DNA from: DATARH01 sp036008175
GTDB lineage: Bacteria > Pseudomonadota > Alphaproteobacteria > ATCC43930 > CGMCC-115725
Reading direction: 5' to 3'
NCBI GenBank assembly: GCA_036008175.1
Contig: DASYOB010000102.1
Coordinates: 1 to 60,289 of the forward strand
Length of the DNA stretch: 60,289 nucleotides
The translations under genes were made by a program, and so were the position numbers. Each line of letters opens with the position of its first letter. The first letter of the stretch is position 1. The notes beneath the pieces are model-generated. The model was given only the letters and a program-made list of their open reading frames with translations. It ran no database searches and was not told the DNA's origin. Below are positions 16,502-24,292 of the stretch, in pieces.

Positions 16502-17338
16502 GTCTTGGATCGGGACGACGACCCCCAAAGCGAGCGCCAAGACGACCCGCAAAGATTGTCGCCAGCGGGCGGCGCCAGGATCGCCGGAATCGATCTGTCG
16601 CGGCCGCTGTCATCCGAACTGAAGGACCCGATCTGGCGCGCCTTCCTTGCCCATCACGTCGTCGTATTTCCGGAACAGTCGCTGACGCGTGAGCAGCAGT
16701 TCGCCTTCGCGGCCAATTTCGGCGAGGTCGAGGTCCATGGCGAGCATCGGCCGGAGAGCAAGCGCCACGGCGTCGCGCATGTGATGTCCAACCTCGACGC
16801 CGATGGCAACCCGACGGTCCGATTCTCCCGGGCCGCGAATTACCACTGGCACACCGACAAGCCTTACAATCAGAAGCCGCCGATGTTGACGACGCTCTAC
16901 GCGGTCGAAATACCGGCACGTGGCGGCGATACGGAATTCGCCAACACCGCGCTGGCGTACGCGGCGCTGCCCCCGGAAACAAAGAAACGTATTGCTGGAT
17001 TGCGGGTGGCCTTCAGCCCGGCCTTCGACCCGAGCCGCGGTTCGGTCGACCAGCCGCTGGTGCGCACCCATCCCGACACCGGCCGCAAGGCGCTCTACCT
17101 CGGCAATCATTCGACGCACATTCGCGATATGCCCGAAGCGGACGGCGTAGCGCTGCTCGGTGACCTGGTCGAACACGCGACGCAGCGGCAATTCGTCTAT
17201 GCCCATCGATGGCGTGTCGGCGACCTGGTCATGTGGGACAACCGCTGCCTGCTGCATCGTGCCGTGCTCGACGCCGACAGTGGCAAATATCGCCGGGTCA
17301 TGCATCGCAGCATTGTCAGAGGTACCGTGCCGTTCTGA
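16475..17338 (+). CDS. TauD/TfdA family Fe(II)/2-oxoglutarate dioxygenase
   Basis: A 287-residue non-haem iron dioxygenase. The iron site is visible as HWHTDKPY (His-x-Asp) near residue 127 and the distal His in NRCLLHRAV near 252; the 2-oxoglutarate-binding Arg follows in VMHRSIVRG. GGDTEFANTALAYAALP and LGNHSTHI are typical of the TauD/TfdA family. Substrates range from taurine to phenoxyacetates and carnitine precursors and cannot be predicted. The homologous part begins at LSPAGGARIAGIDLSRP (residue about 28); everything before it comes from a palindromic repeat and its flank. The gene sits between two acyl-CoA dehydrogenase genes, 50 nt after the first and 15 nt before the second. Confidence 0.88.
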   Translation: MAGLDPAVHVLDRDDDPQSERQDDPQRLSPAGGARIAGIDLSRPLSSELKDPIWRAFLAHHVVVFPEQSLTREQQFAFAANFGEVEVHGEHRPESKRHGVAHVMSNLDADGNPTVRFSRAANYHWHTDKPYNQKPPMLTTLYAVEIPARGGDTEFANTALAYAALPPETKKRIAGLRVAFSPAFDPSRGSVDQPLVRTHPDTGRKALYLGNHSTHIRDMPEADGVALLGDLVEHATQRQFVYAHRWRVGDLVMWDNRCLLHRAVLDADSGKYRRVMHRSIVRGTVPF

Positions 17339-17353
17339 GCTCTTGGTGGAACA

Positions 17354-18493
17354 ATGGATATCGGCTTCAGCGAAGAACAGGAGTTGCTGCGCGACACCGC
17401 GCGCAAATTCCTAGAGGGCGAGTGTACGACAAAGTTCGTGCGCGAGATGATGGCGACCGAGCAGGCGGTCACCGACACGTTCTGGCAGCAGCTCGCCGAG
17501 AACGGCTGGCTCGGCATTATTTATCCGGAGAACGATGGCGGCAGCGGGCTCGGCCTCGTCGATCTTGTCGTGCTGATGGAGGAAATGGGGCACGCCGTCA
17601 TGCCGGGGCCGTTCCCGGCGACGGTGTTACTCGGCGGCGCGGCGATCGCCGAGGCGGGCTCAGCGGCGCAGCGCCAGGAATGGCTGCCGCGCATCGCCGC
17701 CGGCGCGGCCAAGGCGACGCTGGCGATAACCGAGCCGAACGCGCGTTGGGACGCCGCCGGCATCACCGCGAGCGCGCGCGAGGCGCGCGGCGGCTTCGCG
17801 GTGTGTGGCAGCAAGATGTTCGTCCCCGACGCGCATCTCGCCGATGTGCTGGTCGTCGCCGCGCGCAGCCGCGACGGCAGCACGATGGAGGATGGGGTCA
17901 GCCTGCTCCTGGTGGCGAAGGACGCCGCCGGCCTCGACATTCGCCTGCTGCCCTCGGTCGACGAAACGCGCAAGCTGTGTGAAGTGCGACTCGACAATGT
18001 CACGGTGCCAGCTGCAGCTTTGCTCGGCGAATTGCACCAGGGCTGGCCGCCGCTGCAACGGGTCATCGACCGCGCCGCGGTGGCGCTCTCGGCCGAGATC
18101 TGCGGCGCGGCGCAGCGCGTCCTCGATATGACCGTCGAATACGCCAAGCTCCGCGTCGCCTTCGGCAAGCCGATCGGCAGCTATCAGGGCGTCAAGCACA
18201 AATGCACCGACATGCTGGTCGAGATCGAGAACGCCAAATCGCTGACCTATTATGCCGCCTGGGCAGTCGATCACGGCGATCTCGAGGCGGCAATGGCGGT
18301 GTCGATGGCCAAGGCCGCGGCATCCGATGCCGGCCGCAAGGTCTGCGCCGCGGGCATCCAGCTGCATGGCGGCATTGGCATGACCTGGGAGCACGATCTG
18401 CATCTGTACCTGAAGCGCGCCAAGGCCGACGAGGTCGCCTTCGGCGACGCCACCTGGCATCGCGAGCGCATCGCCCGGATGATGGGGGCGTAG
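17354..18493 (+). CDS. Acyl-CoA dehydrogenase, second subunit of the cluster
   Basis: A 379-residue acyl-CoA dehydrogenase starting MDIGFSEEQELLRDTARKFL. It belongs to the more divergent subunit type: the N-terminal helical domain is intact (ENGWLGIIYPENDGGSGLG), the middle domain has AITEPNARWD, and the C-terminal part has YAKLRVAFGKPIGSYQGVKHKCTDM and LHGGIGMTWEHDLHLYLKRA. The YEGTSQIQ-type catalytic segment is missing. This type commonly pairs with a second FadE-like protein, here presumably the 15234 gene. Its stop TAG overlaps the GTG start of the GNAT gene by one base. Confidence 0.92.
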   Translation: MDIGFSEEQELLRDTARKFLEGECTTKFVREMMATEQAVTDTFWQQLAENGWLGIIYPENDGGSGLGLVDLVVLMEEMGHAVMPGPFPATVLLGGAAIAEAGSAAQRQEWLPRIAAGAAKATLAITEPNARWDAAGITASAREARGGFAVCGSKMFVPDAHLADVLVVAARSRDGSTMEDGVSLLLVAKDAAGLDIRLLPSVDETRKLCEVRLDNVTVPAAALLGELHQGWPPLQRVIDRAAVALSAEICGAAQRVLDMTVEYAKLRVAFGKPIGSYQGVKHKCTDMLVEIENAKSLTYYAAWAVDHGDLEAAMAVSMAKAAASDAGRKVCAAGIQLHGGIGMTWEHDLHLYLKRAKADEVAFGDATWHRERIARMMGA

Positions 18494-19055
18494 TGCCGGA
18501 GGCGGCATCGCCGCTGCGCCTTGTCCCGCCGAGCCTCGAGCGCCTGCCCGGCTATGTCGCGGCGCTTGCAGCCTGTTGGTCGCCCGACACCACGCAGGAT
18601 GTCAGCGCGTCGCAGCTGGCCGAGATCCGCCGCGACCCGGCCGCGTTCCTCGCCGAACTGACCCGCCAGGACGGGACGCTAAGGCAGGCCTCGGGCCGCG
18701 AAGTGCCGCGTCTGCCGTCGCGGATCTTCTGGCTCGACGATGGCGAATTTTGCGGCGTCATCAATCTGCGCTTCGTATCGGGCAGCGACGTCTTACCCGA
18801 CTATGTCTCCGGCCATATCGGCTACGCCGTGGTGCCGTGGAAGCGGCGCTGCGGCTATGCCACCCGCGCGCTCGCGCTGATGCTGCCGGTGGCGCGCGAC
18901 GTTGGCCTCTCCGGTATCGAGATCACCTGCGACGAGGACAACGAGCCGTCGCGCCGGGTCATCCTCAGGAATGGCGGAGTTTTCGCCGGCACCCGGCCGA
19001 TCCGGACGGCAAAGCGAAGCTTGTCTTCCATATCCACCTTGCACCGCCCGCTTGA
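18493..19055 (+). CDS. GNAT-family acetyltransferase, apparently frameshifted near its 3' end
   Basis: Starting GTG at 18493 (TAGTG junction), the frame encodes a GNAT domain with LRLVPPSLERLPGYVAAL, HIGYAVVPWKRRCGYATRALALML (acetyl-CoA loop) and CDEDNEPSRRVILRNGGVF. After about 18985 the opened frame becomes low-similarity and runs on without a stop into the acyl-CoA synthetase. The -1 frame instead gives DGKAKLVFHIHLAPPA and a stop at 19055, which looks like the proper family C-terminus. The coordinates given follow that repaired end. Either a base was lost (mutation or sequencing error) or the gene is now fused to its neighbour. The acetyl acceptor is unknown. Confidence 0.65.
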
Positions 19056-19086
19056 CGCTGTCGGCCGCGAGCGGAAGGATGCCGCG

Positions 19087-20718
19087 ATGTCGGGTCAGCC
19101 CTACGACGCACCCTATCTTGCCCGCAATGCCGCGAATTTCGCGTCGCTGAGCCCGCTCGGCTTCCTGGCGCGCTCGGCCGCGATCTACCCGGACAAGCTT
19201 GCGGTGATCGATGGCGAACGCCGCTTCACTTACCAAGAATTCTATGTCCGCTGCCGCCGCTTTGGCGATGCGCTGCGCCGGCGCGGCATCGGCCCCGGCG
19301 ACACCGTCGCGGTGATGGCGCCGAATGTGCCGGCGCTGCTCGAAGCGCATTACGGCGTGCCGATGGCCGGCGCGGTGCTGAACGCGCTGAACTACCGGCT
19401 CGATGCTCGCTCGATCGCCTTTATCCTGGGGCACGGCGAGGCCAAATTGCTGATCGCCGACCGCGAATTTGCCTCGATCGTCAAGCCGGCGCTGGCCGAG
19501 CTTGGCACGGACTTGCCGCTGGTCGAGATCGCCGACGGCGAAAATGGCGAGGCTCTCAGCGGCATCGAATACGAGGACTTCCTCGGCGAGGGCGATCCGG
19601 CTGCGCCGTGGTCGCCCCCCTCCGATGAATGGTCCGCCATCGCGCTCAACTACACCTCCGGCACGACCGGCAATCCGAAGGGCGTCGTCTATCACCATCG
19701 CGGCGCCTATCTGAACGCGCTCGGCAATGCGATCACCTTCGGTCTCGACCGGCATGCGGTCTATCTCTGGACCCTGCCGATGTTCCACTGCAACGGCTGG
19801 ACCTTCACTTGGGCCGTCACCGCCATTTCCGGCACGCATGTCTGCCTGCGCCGGGTCGATCCGGCGCCGATCTTCGCGCTGATCGACGAGCACAAGGTCA
19901 CGCATCTCTGCGGCGCGCCGGTCGTGCTGAACATGCTGGTGCACGCGCCCGATAGCGTGAAGCGCCGTTTCGACCATGTCGTCGAGGTGGCCACCGGCGG
20001 TTCGGCTCCTCCCTCGCCGGTGATCGAGGCGATGGAGCGGATGGGCTTCCGGGTGACCCACCTCTACGGGCTTACCGAGTGCTACGGGCCGTCGACCTCA
20101 TGCGCCTGGCAGGAGGAATGGGGCGAGCTGCCGCTCGCTGAGCGCGTTGGCAAGATGGCGCGGCAGGGTGTGCAGTACCTGACGCTCGACGGCCAGCGGG
20201 TCGTCGATCCCGAGACGATGCAAGACGTCCCGGCGGACGCTGCCACGATCGGCGAATTGATGCTGCGCAGCAACACGATGATGAAGGGGTATCTGAAGAA
20301 CCCCGCCGCGACGACCGAAGCATTCGCCGGCGGCTGGTTCCATACCGGCGACCTCGCGGTCATGCACCCCGACGGCTATGCCGAGATCAAGGACCGCTCA
20401 AAGGACATCATCATCTCCGGCGGCGAGAACATTTCTTCGATCGAGGTCGAGGAGGTGCTGTACCGGCACCCGCAGGTGATGGAAGCCGCGGTTGTCGCCA
20501 AGCCGGACGAGAAATGGGGCGAGATCCCGTGCGCCTTCGTGACCCTGAAGCCCGATGCGGGCGCGGTCTCGGCGGTCGATATCATCGCTTTTTGTCGCGC
20601 CAATCTCGCCCATTACAAGGTGCCGAAAGCCGTCGTGTTCGGGCAGCTGCCGAAGACCTCGACCGGTAAGATTCAGAAATACGCGCTGCGCGACCGCGCC
20701 AAGGAGGCGCAGTCGTGA
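19087..20718 (+). CDS. Acyl-CoA synthetase (AMP-forming)
   Basis: A 543-residue ANL-superfamily ligase that activates a carboxylic acid to its CoA thioester through an acyl-adenylate. The signature YTSGTTGNPKGVVYHHRGAY, the motifs HLYGLTECYGPST and GWFHTGDLAVMHPDGYAEIKDRSKD, the hinge SGGENISSIEVEE and the C-terminal catalytic Lys in KTSTGKIQKYALR are all present. The start is the ATG of MSGQPYDAPYL, where the family begins; the frame is open upstream into the GNAT gene. It would supply CoA esters to the dehydrogenases and the SDR in this cluster, corresponding in role to LvaE. Confidence 0.93.
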   Translation: MSGQPYDAPYLARNAANFASLSPLGFLARSAAIYPDKLAVIDGERRFTYQEFYVRCRRFGDALRRRGIGPGDTVAVMAPNVPALLEAHYGVPMAGAVLNALNYRLDARSIAFILGHGEAKLLIADREFASIVKPALAELGTDLPLVEIADGENGEALSGIEYEDFLGEGDPAAPWSPPSDEWSAIALNYTSGTTGNPKGVVYHHRGAYLNALGNAITFGLDRHAVYLWTLPMFHCNGWTFTWAVTAISGTHVCLRRVDPAPIFALIDEHKVTHLCGAPVVLNMLVHAPDSVKRRFDHVVEVATGGSAPPSPVIEAMERMGFRVTHLYGLTECYGPSTSCAWQEEWGELPLAERVGKMARQGVQYLTLDGQRVVDPETMQDVPADAATIGELMLRSNTMMKGYLKNPAATTEAFAGGWFHTGDLAVMHPDGYAEIKDRSKDIIISGGENISSIEVEEVLYRHPQVMEAAVVAKPDEKWGEIPCAFVTLKPDAGAVSAVDIIAFCRANLAHYKVPKAVVFGQLPKTSTGKIQKYALRDRAKEAQS

Positions 20719-20745
20719 GCGAGGCGGCTGGCCGCTATTTCCATC

Positions 20746-20820
20746 GAGATTGCTTCATCGCTGCGCTCCTCGTAATGACGACCCTTTCTGCTGTCATTGC
20801 AAGCGAAGCGAAGCAATCTC
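20746..20820. repeat. GATTGCTTC intergenic palindromic repeat (orientation 1)
   Basis: A 75-nt imperfect dyad between the acyl-CoA synthetase and SDR genes. The left arm begins GAGATTGCTTCATCGCTGCG and reads to TAATGAC; after a short centre the right arm begins GTCATTGCAAGCGAAG and ends AGCAATCTC. The copy at 39649-39719 is the same element in the opposite orientation. It can fold into a long hairpin in the transcript. Such repeats are non-coding and move passively. Confidence 0.85.
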
Positions 20821-20837
20821 GCGAGAGGGGCGCATAG

Positions 20838-21611
20838 ATGGTCGGCCTACCCAGCTTCGATATCACCGGGCAGGTGGTGCTGGTGACCGGCGCGTCGAGC
20901 GGCATCGGCCGTCATTTTGCCGACGTGCTGGCGGCGGCCGGGGCAAAGGTCGCGCTGGCGGCGCGCCGCACCGACCGTCTCGCCGACCTCGCGAGCGAGA
21001 TTGAGGGGCGGGGCGGGACGTGCCTGCCGGTTGCCTGCGACGTCACCGAACAGAGGAGCATCGTCAGCGCGATCGCCACCGCCGAAGAGCGGCTCGGGCG
21101 GTTGTCGATCCTGGTGAACAATGCCGGGGTTGTGGTGTCGAAGCCACTGTTCGAGCACACCGAGGCGGATTGGGACTATGTGGTCGACACCAACCTCAAG
21201 GGCGCCTGGCTGGCGGCGCGCGAATTCGCCCATCACCTGGTTGAGCGCAAACGTCCCGGCCGCATCATCAACATCGCCTCGGTGCTCGGCTTTCGCACGA
21301 TCGGGCGGGTGCCGGCCTATTGCGCCGCCAAGGCCGGGCTCCTTCATCTGACCAGCGTGCTGGCGATGGAGCTGGCGCGTCACCGGATACTCGTCAACGC
21401 GCTGGCGCCGGGCTATGTCGAGACCGACTTCAATCGCGAGTTCTTCCAGACCGAGGCCGGCAAGAACCTGATCAACCGCATTCCGTTGAAGCGCATTGCG
21501 CAGCCCGAGGATCTCGACGGGGCGCTCCTGTTCCTGGTCTCGCCGGCGAGCGCCTATGTGACCGGCGCGGTCATCTCGGTCGATGGCGGCCACGGCGTCG
21601 CCGCCATCTGA
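20838..21611 (+). CDS. Short-chain dehydrogenase/reductase (LvaD-like position)
   Basis: A 257-residue SDR. The NAD(P) motif is TGASSGIGRHFADVLAAAG near residue 18, ARRTDR after strand 2 favours NADP(H), NNAGVV is the NNAG motif, Ser is in NIASVLG and the catalytic YCAAKAG follows. It ends with the usual VISVDGGHG. In the lva pathway an SDR reduces the 4-keto acyl-CoA to the 4-hydroxy form, which is the role its position suggests. The last 29 nt overlap the following kinase gene, a strong sign of co-translation. Confidence 0.92.
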   Translation: MVGLPSFDITGQVVLVTGASSGIGRHFADVLAAAGAKVALAARRTDRLADLASEIEGRGGTCLPVACDVTEQRSIVSAIATAEERLGRLSILVNNAGVVVSKPLFEHTEADWDYVVDTNLKGAWLAAREFAHHLVERKRPGRIINIASVLGFRTIGRVPAYCAAKAGLLHLTSVLAMELARHRILVNALAPGYVETDFNREFFQTEAGKNLINRIPLKRIAQPEDLDGALLFLVSPASAYVTGAVISVDGGHGVAAI

Positions 21612-23091
21612 GGCCGCGCTCGCCCGCTTTCTGGCCGAGGCGAGCGGCGCCGATCGGGTCGAGATGGCCGGTCTTGAACTCCTCGCCGGCGGCGCGATCC
21701 AAGAGAATTGGGGGTTCGGAGCCGAATTGGTCGGCGGGCGGCTCGCCGGGACGCACCGGCTTGTATTGCGCACCGATGCCGCCACCGGCGTTCCGTCGAG
21801 CCTCGGTCGGGTTGAGGAATTTGCGATTCTGAGAGCGGCGCACGCGGCCGGGGTCGCGGTGCCAGAGCCGCTTTTCGCCTGTGCCAATCCGGATGTGATC
21901 GGAAAACCATTCTTCGTGATGCGGCGGCTTCCCGGCAACGCGCTCGGCCGGGCGATCACGATCGATCCGGCGCTGGAACCAGCGCTGCCGCGCATAGCCG
22001 CCCGGCTCGGCGCGGAGTTGGCGCGCATTCAGACGATCCGGCCGCCGCGCGCCGATCTCGGCTTTCTGCCGAGCTCCGAAGAGAGCGAGCCCGAGACGCA
22101 GATCGCCGGCTTTCGCGCCTATCTGGGCCGGCATCCGCGGTCGCGTCCGGTGCTCGAATGGGCGATCCGCTGGCTCGAAACCCACATTCCCGCGCGGTTG
22201 CCACCGGTGCTGTGTCACCGCGATTTCCGCACCGGGAACTACATGCTCGACGGTGTGGAGCTGACCGGCATCCTCGATTGGGAATTCGCTGGCTGGGGCG
22301 ATCCGGACGAGGATATCGGCTGGTTCTGCTGCAAGGGCTGGCGCTTTGCCCGGCTCGACCGCGAGGCGGGCGGCATTGCCGACCGTGCGCCGTTCTATCA
22401 GGGCTACGAAAGCGCCTCGGGTCGCCGCCTCGACCCCGAGCGGGTGCGGTTCTGGGAGATTTTCGCCAATGTGCGCTGGGCGGTGATCGCGCTGCAGCAG
22501 AGCGACCGCTATCTGACCGGCGGCGCACGCGACCTCTCGACCGCGATCATCGGGCGCCGCGCCGCCGAATGCGAACTGGAATTGCTGATGCTGCTCGACC
22601 ACGCGGGACCGCCGGCATCCTGCCGGCAGGCCGGCTCTCGGCGAAGCGGAGCTTCGCCTGACGCCGACAGCGCAAGCGCAGCTTGCGCGAGAGGCGAGAC
22701 GCCGGCGGTCCGTGATCTGATGCGCGACCTGCCGAGTGGCTTCGATCTGGTCGAGCTCGGGCGCGACCTGCTGCTCGACGAGTTACTGCCGCTCGTCCCG
22801 GAGCCGCGGCGGCGCGAGCTGCACCTCGTCGCCACCGCAATCGCGATCGCCAGGCGCGAGGCCTTGGCCGGCGACGAACCGATACGCGAAATTTTGGGCT
22901 GGCTGACCGAGTTTTACGGATGCCTTCCCGAGGACGCCCTGCTTTGCCGCTTCGCGGCCGATTTGCGCAATGGTGCCTTCGCAACATCGCAACCGCGCGA
23001 ACAGGCCGCCCGTGCCATATTATGGCGCATGACGATCGCCAGGCTGCGCGAAGGAAACCCGCAATTCCTCGCCGCCAACGGTTTTGCCTGA
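21583..23091 (+). CDS. APH-type phosphotransferase fused to a DUF6285-type domain
   Basis: The 502-residue product joins two units normally encoded separately. Residues about 10-335 are an aminoglycoside-phosphotransferase-fold kinase: catalytic loop VLCHRDFRTGNYMLDG near 208 and metal site GILDWEFAGWGDPDEDIGWF. Residues about 378-502 (MRDLPSGFDLVELGRDLLLDE, ELHLVATAIAIARREALAGD, LRFA-type end) match the small DUF6285 protein found beside such kinases. The linker is encoded by a 106-nt palindromic element (22606-22711). In the lva pathway LvaA phosphorylates 4-hydroxyacyl-CoA with help from small LvaB; by position and type this fusion could combine both, an inference. It starts inside the SDR gene. 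Confidence 0.82.
   Translation: MAATASPPSEAALARFLAEASGADRVEMAGLELLAGGAIQENWGFGAELVGGRLAGTHRLVLRTDAATGVPSSLGRVEEFAILRAAHAAGVAVPEPLFACANPDVIGKPFFVMRRLPGNALGRAITIDPALEPALPRIAARLGAELARIQTIRPPRADLGFLPSSEESEPETQIAGFRAYLGRHPRSRPVLEWAIRWLETHIPARLPPVLCHRDFRTGNYMLDGVELTGILDWEFAGWGDPDEDIGWFCCKGWRFARLDREAGGIADRAPFYQGYESASGRRLDPERVRFWEIFANVRWAVIALQQSDRYLTGGARDLSTAIIGRRAAECELELLMLLDHAGPPASCRQAGSRRSGASPDADSASAACARGETPAVRDLMRDLPSGFDLVELGRDLLLDELLPLVPEPRRRELHLVATAIAIARREALAGDEPIREILGWLTEFYGCLPEDALLCRFAADLRNGAFATSQPREQAARAILWRMTIARLREGNPQFLAANGFA
22606..22711. repeat. 106-nt palindromic element forming an in-frame protein linker
   Basis: Perfect 11-bp outer arms (GGACCGCCGGC at 22606-22616 and GCCGGCGGTCC at 22701-22711) enclose three further perfect 7-bp hairpins: GCCGGCA/TGCCGGC (22611-22627), GGCGAAG/CTTCGCC (22640-22658) and GCGCAAG/CTTGCGC (22670-22688). 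The unit lies wholly within the kinase-DUF6285 frame, exactly at the domain boundary. It encodes a Ser/Ala/Arg-rich linker that has no counterpart in either family. Confidence 0.85.
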
Positions 23092-23124
23092 GCTTGGCCT
23101 GGGGCGCGGGTGAGGAGAGAGAAC

Positions 23125-24267
23125 GTGTCGCAATCTAGCGTCCGCGAAGCCATCGACGCCTTCGCCCGCGGCGAGATCGTCGTCGTCACCGACGATGACG
23201 ATCGCGAGAACGAAGGCGATCTGATCGTCGCCGCGGCGCATGCCACGTCGGAAAAGATGGCCTTTATCATCCGTCACACATGCGGCATCGTCTGCGCGCC
23301 GATCACCAGCGAGACCGCTCGCCGACTGCATCTGGCGCCGATGGTCGCCGACAGCGACGCGATCCACGGCACCGCCTTCACGATCTCGGTCGATTACAAG
23401 CACGGTACGACGACGGGCATCTCGGCCGATGACCGTACCGCGACGATCCGGGCGCTCGCCAACGGCAATTGCGGGCGGGCCGATTTTGTTCGCCCCGGAC
23501 ACATATTTCCGCTGATCGCCAAGGATGGCGGCGTCCTGATCCGCTCGGGCCATACCGAGGCGGCCGTCGATCTGTGCCGATTGGCGCAAACAGAGCCCGT
23601 GGCGGCGATCTGCGAGTTGGTCAACGATGACGGCACGGTGATGCGCGGCTTGCAGGTCACCGCGTTTGCCAAGCGTCACAGCCTCAAGCGGATCTCCGTC
23701 GCCGACCTGATCGCCTACCGTCAGGCGCGCGAGAAGCTCGTCAACCGGGTCGCGGAGTTCAAGATCGACACCGAGGATGGCGAGTTCACCGGCTATGCCT
23801 ATGTCACGCCGTTCGACAAGGTGCACCATTACGCCTTTGTCTATGGCGAGATCGGCGACGGGCGCGGCGTGCCGACCCGGCTGCACCGCGCCAACGTCGT
23901 CGAGGACGTGTTCGGCGGCGCCAAGACCATCCATGCCGCGTTGAGCCGGTTCAAGCATGCCGGGCGCGGGGTGCTGGTCTATCTGCGCGACGGCACCTCG
24001 GGGGTGCCGACGACGGCGCTGTCAGAGGAGAGCACCGCCTCCGAGCTGGAGCGCAGCCGGCAATGGAAAGATATCGGCCTCGGCGCCCAGATCCTGCGCG
24101 ATTTGCGGATCAGCTCGATCCGCCTCTTCGCCACGCGCTCGCGCACCTATGTCGGGCTGGCCGGCTTCGGCATCGAGATCGACGCGACCGAGCCGCTCGA
24201 AGAGCCGTCGACACTGCGCCTGATCGTCAAGGAAATGCGGCCGCCGCGCCGCGCCGCCAACAGCTGA
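23125..24267 (+). CDS. ribB: 3,4-dihydroxy-2-butanone-4-phosphate synthase with degenerate RibA-like domain
   Basis: RibB converts ribulose 5-phosphate to the four-carbon precursor of riboflavin. Residues about 8-205 form an intact DHBP synthase: DDDDRENEGDLIVAA, the HTCGIVCAPIT segment and RSGHTEAAVDL. Residues about 206-380 follow the GTP cyclohydrolase II fold (VPTRLHRANVVEDVFGG, LGAQILRDLRISSIRL) but lack all three zinc-binding cysteines of active RibA. The second domain is therefore presumably catalytically dead, as in the RibBX proteins of rhizobia. The GTG at 23125 is preferred over the GTG at 23110 because AGGAGA ends 6 nt before it. No other rib gene is nearby. Confidence 0.92.
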   Translation: MSQSSVREAIDAFARGEIVVVTDDDDRENEGDLIVAAAHATSEKMAFIIRHTCGIVCAPITSETARRLHLAPMVADSDAIHGTAFTISVDYKHGTTTGISADDRTATIRALANGNCGRADFVRPGHIFPLIAKDGGVLIRSGHTEAAVDLCRLAQTEPVAAICELVNDDGTVMRGLQVTAFAKRHSLKRISVADLIAYRQAREKLVNRVAEFKIDTEDGEFTGYAYVTPFDKVHHYAFVYGEIGDGRGVPTRLHRANVVEDVFGGAKTIHAALSRFKHAGRGVLVYLRDGTSGVPTTALSEESTASELERSRQWKDIGLGAQILRDLRISSIRLFATRSRTYVGLAGFGIEIDATEPLEEPSTLRLIVKEMRPPRRAANS

Positions 24268-24292
24268 CGATGCCGGCAAGGTGGGACCGGGT

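Noticed and set aside
20746..20820. Palindromic repeat as a possible CRISPR or IS end
   Set aside because: There is no array of regularly spaced repeats and no transposase; it fits a dispersed intergenic repeat.
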